Assembly: GCA_027563935.2 (NCBI GenBank)
Contig: CM050449.1
Location: 89,194,371-89,258,370 of the forward strand
Length of the DNA: 64,000 nt
Source of the DNA: Costus lasius
Taxonomy: Eukaryota; Streptophyta; Magnoliopsida; Zingiberales; Costaceae
Direction: 5' to 3'
Each line of letters begins with the position of its first letter. Position 1 is the stretch's first letter. The position numbers were made by a program, and so were the translations under genes. Below the pieces are notes generated by a model. The model saw only the letters and a program-made list of their open reading frames with translations. It did not search any database and was not told the DNA's origin. Below are positions 24,588 to 34,938 of the stretch, in pieces.

Positions 24588-26045
24588 GATAGGTGTTATT
24601 TTTATAGGATTTAGAGTCATATTTATACCGTCATTATAGGCTTAAGTTCTATTTTATGTCACATTTTGATATCTTTTCTTGTAAAGTATGGAATCTTCAC
24701 TCTTTTTCATTTATTTGTGAAATGCAGGTCACTTTACCATATTTTCATGAAGATTTTGATTATTTGATGTCATGAGAACATTCCTCACAGTGCTAGGAGG
24801 TCACAAGTCAAATTTGAGGCAAATCAGAGCTTTCTACAGAGAACACGGCCAGGCCATGTTCATCTCGGCAGAACTCTGCAGCACTCTGCGAGCCAGACAC
24901 GGCCTGGCCATGCTTACCATCACGGCCGTGCTTACTTCATCGTAGACTGCCGAACTGAACACGGCCTGGCCGTGCTTATCATCACACCCGTGACAGCTTC
25001 CGCGCAGTTCGACCTTCCGACAGTTTTTCACCCGATTTGAGTGATTCTGAAGTCGGAATTTGCTGAAATTTGGAGGGAAACTTCCTAACTGCCTAAGGAA
25101 GAGATAGAGCCATAAAATAGGATTTTTGGAGTAGTTTTGGGGGGTCAAACTTTTGAAGGAGGCGACAAGGGTGAAAAGAGGGTGATTTCTGCATTCTTGG
25201 GCTTGATTCGAAGGATTTCTTTGGGGCTATCGAGAGAAGACCAAAGATCTATCGTCTCCTACCCCAGATTTGTGATTTCCCTTCTTTTTGAATTCATTTG
25301 CTTGGGTTTTTATTGTTAAACGATGTATTTTCTAGAGTAAAATCCTAGTTCGGAACTCGGGCATAGCCCGTTGAACATATTTCCTCATGTAAAATATTTC
25401 TAATGAATCTCAGTGTATTTATTAAGTAATTTGACTTATTTAAATGAGTTGCGTTTATTGCGTATAATTGTTGTGTACAGACATTTATATGTGTTAAGTG
25501 TTACGAGAAGTACCGAGAGGTGAATCGTAACATTCGATCGTTCTCATTTAAACTTGTGACTAGAATTTCGAGAGTCATTCGACATCACTCGAGGATTTAC
25601 GATCATCATAGAGCCCATTGGGTCTTTCTTAAGTTAATTTTGCTACGAGAGTAGGAAATTAGCTTAAGTAGGCACCGGATTGCACTTCGAGAGAAGGTAA
25701 TCTGTACAATAGGAAAGATCACCTTAAGTTATTTACTGTCGGATTGAGCTTCGAGAGAAGGAGATCCGTTTGTTTTAATTTAATTAGATTCAATGTTTTG
25801 CGTTTAATTAATTCAACGCGGTGAAATCTAGAGTTCCAAACGCTATTTAAACTATAGTCTTCCCTTAAAGTCATTGATTTCTTGGTTCGATAATTTAGAT
25901 AATTTAGTTTTAGAGTAATTCTTTTATTTCGAGTCTGAACCATCTAGCTTTCAATGACACTAAAGGTCGGTACTTGACACCTGCTCCCTGTGGGAACGAT
26001 ATTATTTACTACTTCGATAGACCGTGCACTTGCGGGACCTATCAA
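24588..26045 (+). mobile_element. Tat/Athila-like LTR with inverted TGATAGGT/ACCTATCA ends
   Basis: It starts TGATAGGTG and ends GGACCTATCA, an 8-bp inverted terminal match. Signatures: 'cacggcctggcc' repeats (24840-24980), 'aactcgggcatagcccg' (25356-25372), 'gtgggaacgat' and 'accgtgcacttgcgg' (26021-26035). The flanks are two copia fragments in opposite orientations and share no 5-bp duplication (gagta versus ataac), so this LTR probably marks a recombination point and not a simple solo-LTR insertion. ORFs inside are not supported. Confidence 0.7.
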
Positions 26046-27054
26046 TAACCTTTTACAACAAGTCTAACTTTATATCGTTTTATATTACTATTCGAGTCAT
26101 GTTTGGTCTTAAAGACTCATTTACATCCAACTCATTTATAACCTTTTGGCAAATCAATGAGATCCCAGACATTATTTTTTGCCATTGAGTTTAACTTATC
26201 TTTCATGGCATCAATCTATTTATCAGACTCTTAACTTTCTATGGCTTGTGAAAATGAAATAGTATCTTTATAAATGCCACAATCAAATTCTAATTCCTGT
26301 ACATAAACCACATAATCATCAGAAATAGCTGACCTTCTTATTCTTACAGGTCTACTAAAGGCAATCCCATGTGGTTCATTTATATCAGTTGGATATAAGT
26401 TAGTTACTTCATGAACTACTACTTCATTCAAATGTTGCTCAACATCATTTTGTTCCTCCAATGTTGGGGCAACATTCAATACAAATATAGATATTGGAAC
26501 ATTTATGGGTAATGTTCATCAACCCTAATTTCATTAATATCCATAATTTTTCTTTCAGCACACCCACTAAATTTGGCATTAGTTGTTTCAAGAATTCTTG
26601 GACTATGGTTTAGACAATAAAACCTATACCCTTTAGATTTCTCTGGGTAACCTATAAGGTAACCACTAACAGTTCGAGAATCTAATTTTCTTTCATGTTG
26701 ATTATAAACTCGTGCTTCTGTTGGGCATCCCCAAACATGAAAGTTTCTCATACTAGGTTTCCTACCAGTCCACAACTCAAAAGGAGTTTTAGGAACGGCC
26801 TTGCTAGGAATCCTATTTAGCAAATACGCATCAATTTTAAGTGCATGCATCCACAAGGCTTTGGGCAATGAGGAATTACTCATCATACTCCTAATCATGT
26901 TCATTAGTGTCCTATTATGCCTTTCTACAACACCATTTTATTGTGGTGTTCCTCGCATAGTGTATTGTGCACATACGTCATGCTTTTCAAGAAGTTTAGC
27001 AAATGGACTAAGACATTATCCTGACTCATCATGTTTACCATAATACTCACCACC
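26046..27054 (-). pseudogene. Copia pol remnant (-), integrase C-terminus to start of reverse transcriptase
   Basis: Same family as the plus-strand copia at 20840-24480 but inverted. Reading the minus strand downward: 'GGEYYGKHDES' (about 27050), 'RGTPQ' then a stop and 'NGVVER' (about 26940), 'SNSSLPKALWMHALK' (26880), 'RIPSKAVPKTPFELW' (26815), 'GYRFYCLNHSPRI' (26620), the linker with 'NVAPTLEEQND' (26475), and reverse-transcriptase start 'WDLIDLPKGYK' and 'KVRLVVKGY' at 26050-26170. Unlike its plus-strand relative it keeps the integrase-RT linker. It is cut on the left by the LTR at 24588-26045 and on the right by the gag-only gypsy element. Several stops make it inactive. Confidence 0.85.
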
Positions 27055-29004
27055 TGTCACGCCTCGGCGGAAAGTCAGCTATCCCTAGTTGAGGGTTCCC
27101 CAGGGAGATAACAATATTGATAGGAACCAAAGAACTACTATAATCACATATCACTTATTAAATAGATAATCCAAACTTAACATCAAAATTTTTATAACAT
27201 AGTCTTTAAAAACATACTATCAAAGATGTAAACAAATTAACTGAAATAAAAACTAAAAGACAAACTATCTCAACTTGGGGCTGGTGTATATCTATGTATT
27301 ATATCCCTCCCAGAAGCTAACTCTGTACCTGGAAAAGAAACAAAGGGAGTTAGCAAAAATGCTAAGTAGGAACCAACAAAATGGTGAGGGATCAAATAAC
27401 AAGATAATACAATAACTAGAACAATGATATATGTCAGAAACAATTAATACAAAGAATGTCGTGTAAATCATCTAGCTTGGCCAACAGATTTCAATAATGA
27501 GCCGCACTCATTTTCAGAGTGTTTCCACTGTAGATCACATAGTAGAACGACTGTCCTAAATAGCCTGGTAGTGTTGCGTCCAACACTTGGCATCTGTAGT
27601 ATTGTCCGAAGACAACTAGCAGTACCCCGACCGGCAACCATATAGCCCGATATAATCGGTAACTATATCTCACACAAACTGGCCACTGGTGATAAATCAC
27701 CTGTCCAGAGGTCAATATGTCACAATTTTATCAACACAGATATACAACCGTTCAATCATACTCATTTGACAACATCACAGATATTTCAATGCATCTTTGC
27801 GGACCAGAATATGACCAATTGAACAAGATAAATGAGGTCAATAGAATTTAGAAACAAAGCAAGTAGATGGGTCAAAAAGATAATAATGGTGCCAATTAAT
27901 TCTAATGTATGTATCTAACATCAAATCAAAGAAACAAGCAACGAATCCTACATGTCCTCCCATAACAAAGGAGCAGGGTAAGATTCCTACCTCAAGTGCC
28001 AATATCCTGAATTTCTCTAAAATCAAATTTATCTCCCCTTCTTAATTGAACAATTTAAATAAATCATATGTTATTATCTATCATATGCATCAATCTATAA
28101 CAATACCCTTAACCCCTAATTTTCTATTTAAATCAATTTTAATCCCAAAATAATTATCATCTAAATTTCCCCCAAGATAAAATAATAGAACTTAGGTTTT
28201 ACCAATTTATTTTCTAGGGTAGAAAATTATAACAGGAGAACTTTAAAATAATTAATAGGTAAATAAAATAAAAAAAATAAAAACAACCCAAACTTACCTC
28301 TACCAAAGACTCAACGCGGAACCAAAGAACGATTCATTCGTTTGTTCGTTCGATGGGGAAAACCTACGATGTCACTAGGGAAGATCAGCATTGGAAGGAG
28401 GATCAGGCTGCCAGCACTGGAAGGGGAAAAAGGGCTGTTGGTGTTGAGAGGAAGAGGTGGAGATGGGCGCCACGAACGCAGCCACACACAGACACATAAC
28501 CGTCCGCATGCGTTGCTACAGGGTGAAGCCGCAGGAAGAGGAAGACTACTGGCGCCGAGAGAGGAGGAAACTCGTGGCCGCCGCCAGGAAAAGGAGCTGC
28601 CACCAGAAGAGGAAGAAGAAGTCGCTTCTACTTCTGCCGACACTAGAAAGAGGAGTTTTCACAGCCGCGGGCATAGAGGTCTCGCTGTCGGAGCTCTGTC
28701 CGCGTCTGAAATCTCGTCGAACGAAGATCACCGCACCAAGACCCGACGAAGAAGGTCTCGGTGCTTCTTCCCACCGCCACCGGACGCTTGCACTTGCTGC
28801 CGAAGAAGACGCGAACGCAACGTTCGCAGGAAGAAATAGGGGAAGCTTGCGGCGCACGAGGGAATTTAGGGAAAATAGGGATTAGAGAAGATTAAGGAAA
28901 ATAATTTAGGATTAAAGAGAGGATTAGGGTCTTATTTATAGAAAATTTTTTTAAAAAAATTAAATTTTAAATTAATAGTAAAAAATAAAACTTAGGTTAT
29001 AACA
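27055..29004 (-). mobile_element. 3' LTR (1,950 bp) of the gag-only gypsy element
   Basis: On the minus strand it starts TGTTATAACC at 29004 and ends GGCGTGACA at 27055. It is similar along its length to the solo LTR at 2810-4878, and its last 700 bp are similar to 30973-31680. The GC-rich 28310-28860 stretch yields several overlapping ORFs on both strands with no domain; the corresponding stretch of the solo LTR behaves in the same way. Confidence 0.85.
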
Positions 29005-29099
29005 TTATTCACCCCTTTAAAATAATTTGGTCCTCCAAATTCAGAGTACACAAAAAAAAAATTAATAGCATAACTATATAACTAAAAAAAATTACATTA

Positions 29100-30850
29100 A
29101 GTCCAGAGCTTGTTGAGTCACTACATAGACTCTTGCTGGAGCTATAGACTGCTGCTGAGATCCTCTCTGTGGTGACTGATTAACCTGACCAGCTCTCTCA
29201 TGATAATTCCTAGGTCTAGAGCTCTGCTGATAGCTTCGTTGTTGTGATGAAGTTCTTTTGTTAGGACACTAATTCTTGTAATGGCCCCATTCATTGCAAT
29301 AGTAACACTGGATTTCATTGAGTTTGCATTCTTTGGCTATATGTCTTATCTTATTACACTTGAAACATTTTCTAGGTGTCTCTTCTGAATGAGGGTTTGA
29401 CACATGAGAAAAAGATACTGGTCTCTAATGATTATTGAATACTACTCTAGATCTTTTCCCTCTATTATCATAGTTTCCTGTCTCCAATGATCTAGCTGGC
29501 TGACTGACCTTCCTCTGTTCTGCTAATTCCTGAACCTCATCAATTTGTTTTTCTTTAGCCACATCTATTAGAGAAGCTTCTATCTTGAATGTTGTATTTA
29601 CCATTGCCTGAAAACTATCTAATGGAATAGTTTTCATCTGTTCCTTTATTGTATAATGTAATCCTTTAATAAAAAGTTAACATTCTTTCCTTTCAGTGGT
29701 TACTAATTCTGGAAATAAATCTGATAATCTCTCAAAGTCAGTTACATATATATTCACTGACCTTTTTCCTTGTTTTAAATTTAGAAACTCTTGCATCTGA
29801 CTATCCTGGAAAGACTCTGAAAAATATTTCTCAAAGAATGTACCTCTAAAATCACTCCAAGAGATAGGATCATTTCCAAAAGTGACTCTCATACCAGACC
29901 ACATGTCCCAGCTCTATCAAATAAGAAATATATGGCCAACTCAACCTTTTGCTCATCTGGACATCCTAATGCACTAAAAGTCTGGTCTACCTTTTAATAA
30001 CCAATCTCTAGCAGCCCAAGGGTCAGTAGTTCCTGCAAAATCACCAAATCGATCCTTTCCCAACTGTGAAAATTGCATCAGCATATTGGCCAACCTAACT
30101 GGCTGGTTTACTACTGTTTGTGATACCAACAATGGAGAGGAAGATTGTCCCTCATCTAGGGGTGAGCATTCGGTAAAAATCGAAATCGATTTACCGAAAT
30201 TTTTTTTACCGAAATATTAAAAACCAAAACCGAACCGAATTTTCTAAAAAACGAAATTTATTGAAATCGAATTTACCGAAAAATTTCGGTAAATTCGGTA
30301 AATTCGGTAAATTACCAAAAAAAAAATTAAATTATTAAGTATTTAATTAATTATATGATTGATAATTAAGTGATTAGGTATTAGGTAGTAGATTTTAGAC
30401 TTTTAATAACTAATTATACTATAATAAAATTAGAATATAATATAATATATTATATTTTTTAATATATATTATATATTATATATTTTTTATATTTTTAATA
30501 TATATATATATATTGGTAAATCGATTTTTTAACCGAACCGAATTTACCAAAATTTTCGGTAATCGGTAAAAACCGAAAAAACCGAACCCGAATGCTCACC
30601 CCTACCCTCATCCTTCACTACTGCTGGTACTACAGGGGGAGCAGGTAGTGCTGCTTCTAGGGGTACTGAGGCTTCATACCCACTTCTTCTTCTTGTAAGG
30701 GCCCTAGGTAACTATACCTTAGCTTCAGGAGAATTTCTAGCTTCTCCAATGTTGTGGTTGCTTACCCTATGACTTCCACCTCCACGACCCCTACTTCCTT
30801 GACTTGGGATTGCTCTGGCTCTAACTCTTGGTGCTATCCTGTCAACAAAA
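29100..30850 (-). pseudogene. Ty3/gypsy gag (chromovirus type), broken
   Basis: Capsid and nucleocapsid protein of a gypsy element. Reading downward: basic N-terminus (30700-30850), 'VRLANMLMQF' (about 30090), the retrotransposon gag domain with 'WSDFRGTFFEKYF' (about 29845), 'EFLNLKQGKRSVNIYVTDFE' (29735-29797) and 'LSDLFPELV' (29700), then two zinc knuckles, CFKCNKIRHIAKEC (about 29330-29371) and CYYCNEWGHYKN followed by a stop and C (about 29270-29312). Stops lie near 30720, 29985, 29680, 29427 and 29272. A hAT MITE interrupts it at 30157-30604. The double knuckle and primer site fit the chromovirus branch; which lineage is not certain. Confidence 0.8.
30157..30604. mobile_element. hAT MITE (448 bp) with perfect 8-bp target duplication
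   Basis: Inverted ends TAGGGGTGAGCATTCGG and CCGAATGCTCACCCCTA match fully over 17 bp. Direct repeats ccctcatc flank it (30149-30156 and 30605-30612). Further inward, 'accgaaatttt' and 'aaattcggtaa' phrases are also inverted, and the centre is an (AT)n run at 30440-30515. Non-coding. It interrupts the gypsy gag, so it is the youngest layer of this nest. Confidence 0.92.
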
Positions 30851-30953
30851 TAACATGTTATATAATAAATATTTACTTATTCATTTATTCTAACCTTAAC
30901 CCAATCCTAGTCCTGAGGTTCCTATATCCTTATGCCTTCTTACTGAACCTATA

Positions 30954-30972
30954 GTTTTGATACTAATAAAAT
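30954..30972 (-). other. Probable tRNA-iMet-type primer-binding site, decayed
   Basis: Just inside the 5' LTR end the minus strand reads 'tagtatcaaaactatag', recognisable as a mutated form of the TGGTATCAGAGC primer site used by many gypsy elements. Its position next to the LTR end supports the call. Confidence 0.5.
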
Positions 30973-31680
30973 TGTCACGCCCCGGCGGAAAGCCAGCTAT
31001 CCCTAGCTGAGGGTTCCCCTGGGAGATGACAATGTTGATAGGAACCAAAGAACTACAATGATCACATATCACTTATTAAATAGATAATCCAAACTTAACA
31101 TCAAAATTTTTATAACACAGCCTTTAATAATATACTATCAAAGATGTAAACAAATTAACTGAAATAAAAACTAAAAGACAAACTATCTCAACTTGGGGCT
31201 GGTGTATATCTATCTATTATATCCCTCCTAGAAGCTAACTCTGTACCTGGAAGAGAAACAAAGGGAATTAGCAAAAATGCTAAGTAGGAACCAACAAAAT
31301 GGTGAGGGGTCAAATAACAAGATAATACAATAACTGGAACAACGATATATGTCAGAAACAAATAATACAAAGAATGTCATATAAATCATCAAGCTTGACC
31401 AATAGATCTCAATAATGATCCACACTCATTTTCAGAGTGTTTCCACTGTAGCTCACACAGTGGAACGACTGTCCTAAACAGCCCGGTAGTGTTGCATCTA
31501 ACACCTGGCATCCGTAGTATTGTCCGAAGACAACTGGCGGTACCCTGACCGGCAACCATATAGCCCGATATAATCGGTCACTATATCTCACACAAACAGG
31601 CCACTGATGATAAATCACCAGTCCAGAGGTCAATATGTCATGACTTTATCAACACAGATATACAACCGTTCAACCATATT
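30973..31680 (-). mobile_element. 5' LTR of the gag-only gypsy element, truncated to 708 bp
   Basis: Nearly the same as 27055-27765 (terminal 'tgtcacgcc', the 'gaaagccagctatccctag' stretch, the 'cattttcagagtgtttccac' stretch). Similarity stops near 31677, where copia LTR sequence begins, so about 1.2 kb of the LTR is missing. Confidence 0.85.
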
Positions 31681-32583
31681 TTCATCATTAAATACTTTGA
31701 AACTTTTGAATAATCACATAAACATTGTCAAACATAAATAGCATCTTTGGATATATAGTTATATTTAACAATTAACCATTAATTTTCTTTAATTATATTT
31801 ATTAGCCACAAAATATTGATTTACCTTTAGGTAAAATGAAAATTCACACTAATAAATATAATTTATGCAATAATGGTTTATATAAATAAACCAAAACATA
31901 TTATTTTAATAATAAATGGTCAGTTTGGTGACTAACATTTATTATTACAAGAAGTTGAACATTAATATTTTAATAATAAATGACCACTTTGGTGATTAAC
32001 ACTATTTATTAAAATAAATCAGGTACTTAGTTTGGTCACTTTGGTGACTAACAAACTATTAACCTTCATATCCATTCACTATATGTGAAGGAAAATATAT
32101 AAATCTAAAATTTTATATAATATAGATCTATATATCTATGTGAATTTAATTATTCACAAGCTATTAACCTCATGCATAATAGAAAAACCTCTCTATATCT
32201 ACTACACAATTAGCAATAAGTAAAGTCATACATAAGCTTTATTTACACAGAAACATACTTTGGGCTAATCATTAAAAAAGGGCAATAATTAACTTTCCAA
32301 ACAAACATAAAGGAAAGTAGACCCAATAATTACATTAATTAAGCAATTTGAACAGTAGACAATTGAGCACCAACATTAATTTACTCAATCGCCATCGAAA
32401 CAATAAAGCATCAATTCAATATTGATGCAACATTAAATTTTCTTTTCTTTATTGACTTAATTGCCACAAACATCAAATCAATAAAAAATTCTTTATTTCT
32501 CTAAGCAGCGATAATCAACTTTAAACATAACATGATTTGCATTAAATACATAAACTTTACTTGTATGCGTAAAGATTCTAATC
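31681..32583 (-). mobile_element. Copia LTR fragment (-)
   Basis: Reverse complement of 19640-20560: phrases such as 'tttggtgactaacaaactat' (32039) and 'ctatatatctatgtgaattt' (32128) are shared. It is the upstream LTR of the minus copia whose pol remnant is at 26046-27054; the stretch between them was replaced by the gypsy element and deletions. The ORF at 32493-32693 is accidental. Confidence 0.65.
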
Positions 32584-32926
32584 ATTGACACATCCCGCAA
32601 GTGCACGGTAATATCGAAGTAATATAAAAGGTTGTTGAATCTATAGGGAGTAAGGTTAAGTACCAGAAAATCTAAGTCTCCATAGCTAAGCAATTCATAA
32701 CAGGATTTTAGAAACAGTAAGTGAGAACGAGGAAATCAATCACAACGATGCGATAGATATCTATAGAGAAGGGTCGGGACTTCGGTATCCACTGCACTGA
32801 TAAATCTAACTACAATAAAAGTTATCTATTACAAGTGTTCATAAAATTGCACAAGGAATCTTCCTAAAAGTACAAGATGCCCCTCTCGGTCGCCTATTGA
32901 GACTCTAGACTAGATAAGTGTATCAT
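32584..32926 (-). mobile_element. Tat/Athila-like LTR end fragment (-)
   Basis: On the minus strand it ends 'accgtgcacttgcgggatgt' then GTCA, the shared terminal box of these LTRs. Only about 340 bp remain. Confidence 0.5.
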
Positions 32927-33305
32927 TGATGCCATGCATTTTTATGACATTTTCTAATATGATTTTATCTTAAATCAAATTCTATTATCTTTTTACCTCA
33001 TTTAGATAAGTGATGGACATCATGTCCATGACAGTGTTCATTGGACACGAAAAGTTTCTGAATTCTCCTTAAAAATTGGACAGTCTCTTAGGTATTTTTA
33101 TGGGGAATCTAAAGAGGCGGCTTCTTGGAGCAAAAATTGGAGAAAAAAGACCAAAAAGGGGGTCGATTGGGCTTCAAACGAGAGGAAAATAGGTTGAACT
33201 GCGACAAGGAGAGATTTGGTCTAATAATAAGAAAAGAATTAGAGTGCAACCATGATTTTTTATTGCATTCTAATTGATATAAAATAGAGTATTTAATCAT
33301 GATAA
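32927..33305 (+). mobile_element. Tat/Athila-like LTR start fragment (+), cut by a copia insertion
   Basis: It begins TGATGCCATGC, similar in layout to 7869, and runs through a 'gagcaaaaattggag' tract typical of the early LTR. It is interrupted by the copia 5' LTR at 33306. A 28-bp phrase at 33218-33245 (ggtctaataataag...) recurs immediately beyond the copia 3' LTR at 40265. Confidence 0.45.
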
Positions 33306-34031
33306 TGTTGGAGTTTAAGAAAACCCAAAAGTCCCTTAGTTCCACATTGAGGGAGTTGGAAGGGATACTTTAGTTTAAAAGAAGTTGAAATTCCTCTAGC
33401 CCATTGGGCATTTAAGGGGCAATCAACTATCTAAACCAAGTTGATCCAAAACACACATACGCGCGCGCGCCTCGCCTCGCCACGCCGAGCCGAGCCAGGT
33501 TGGGTCGCGACTGCGGGTTTACCGGGCGATTAATTTGCTTCTTTATTTTAGCCCATGTTTTATTATTATTATTAATAACGGTAATTAAGACTATATTTAT
33601 TTCAGTCTTAATTATGGTCATTAGCATGCCTATTTAGAGGTACGCACGAGACCACATTATTAATATAATATTATTTTGAGAGTGCTTATTTTTAGCCCTT
33701 CTCGAATTAACGTTGTGGCCCTAGCCGCCCTCCTTCTCTATATAATAGAATGCTGGGCGACAGGAGTAGACACACACAGACGCATACTCTCAGTTTTCTC
33801 GCTCTCTTCTTTTTGTTGAACATACATTGGAAGTTCTTAGTGACAGCCGTCTCACCGACAGAGACGCTACATCGATTGTATCTTCGGGCAACCATTCGGA
33901 AGAAGCTTGCGCACAAAAGCCCGAAAATTTGCCTTAGGACAGACCTACAGTTGCCTCCGGTTCTTTCTAATCTTTTATTTACTGTTCTTAGATCTGCATG
34001 ATTATTTGATTTATTACCTGATTTTACAGCA
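33306..34031 (+). mobile_element. 5' LTR of the copia element (726 bp)
   Basis: Starts TGTTGGAGTTTAAG and ends TTTTACAGCA. It shares with the 3' LTR the 'cattgagggagttggaaggg' stretch, the 'ctcgcctcgccacgccgagc' stretch and the 'aagcttgcgcac' stretch. A TATA-like 'tctctatataatag' is at 33733. A (CG)n-rich run at 33461-33471 differs in length from the 3' copy. Confidence 0.88.
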
Positions 34032-34938
34032 TATTCGCAACATTTTTCTAAGTCAAATTTGTAATCATTGCTTAATCTACTGTTAATCTGTATCAGTTAG
34101 ATCTAATAATCACATAATCTTCTGTTAAATTTCTATGTATTAATTAGATCTGTTAATCATTAATCATATTTATTAGATCTATTCGCATGCAATCAATCTA
34201 CTTGTTAATCGTATCTCCTAATTACGCATTTAGTCAATTACTGATCTAGATCATTATTCGGTATTAATTAACTGTTACTTTAGATCTAATCTTTGAATTC
34301 ATATGCTTTTAACTTAGATCTATTAATCGATCTATTAATTGCGTATTAATTGAAATCTGTATTAGATCTTTCATTACAGTTTATTACATCTATTTGTCAT
34401 TAATTGCGCCGTTAGGGCTAACCCTAATATTCCATTCGCGCCCGTGTTTGGATCGAATCAAACCCATGATTCGCACTGCGCCCGTGCTCTGTTTGACTCG
34501 AATCCGATTCCCTAGCAACAAACTCGAACCGGTACAAGTCACTGGATCTGGTTCGACCTGAACCAACCCGCCGAGCTAGACGCACGTGCGTAAAAATTTC
34601 GCAAATTTCGCAGAAACGGGGCTCGAACCCGCGCACGGTAACGCTATGCTTTATGCACGCACGTCCAGCCATCTGGCCGCGCAATGCTAGTTAACATATA
34701 TAGGGGTGCATTTATCTTATATTAGATTGACAACATATTGTTTTACATAAAAATTACTTGTTCTAATATCTGCTGTTCAATTTTAATTATTACGAAAAAC
34801 AAAATGTTGATAGCTTACTGTCTTGCATATTTTACTATTCTGATTAGAACTGCATGTTTAAAAACTTTTATTGACATGATAATTACAAATCTATTGCAGC
34901 TACTCATAAAAGGCCTAATTAATTCCTTGAACATTAAA
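34032..34938 (+). other. Copia leader with a tRNA-like stretch on the minus strand
   Basis: About 900 bp between LTR and gag, no gene. The first part is AT-rich with many 'agatct' motifs. On the minus strand, 34616-34690 contains 'ggccagatggctgg' and, about 35 nt downstream, 'gggttcgagcccc', resembling the A and B boxes of a tRNA gene, but acceptor-stem pairing is poor. No standard primer site was recognised after the LTR. Confidence 0.45.

Larger units (their letters stand above)
27055..31680 (-). mobile_element. Gag-only chromovirus-like gypsy element (pol missing)
   Basis: Minus-strand element: partial 5' LTR 30973-31680, primer site next to it, gag 29100-30850, polypurine tract 29005-29025, complete 3' LTR 27055-29004. 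The gag frame ends about 80 bp from the polypurine tract and no protease, reverse transcriptase or integrase lies between, so pol has been lost as a block. The layout matches terminal-repeat elements with only a gag domain (TR-GAG). It sits in the integrase of the minus copia at its 27054 side. The 5' LTR lacks its first part and joins copia LTR sequence at about 31680. Confidence 0.75.

Noticed and set aside
28311..28885. Long overlapping ORFs on both strands
   Set aside because: GC-rich part of a gypsy LTR; a solo LTR of the same family shows the same behaviour with unrelated frames.
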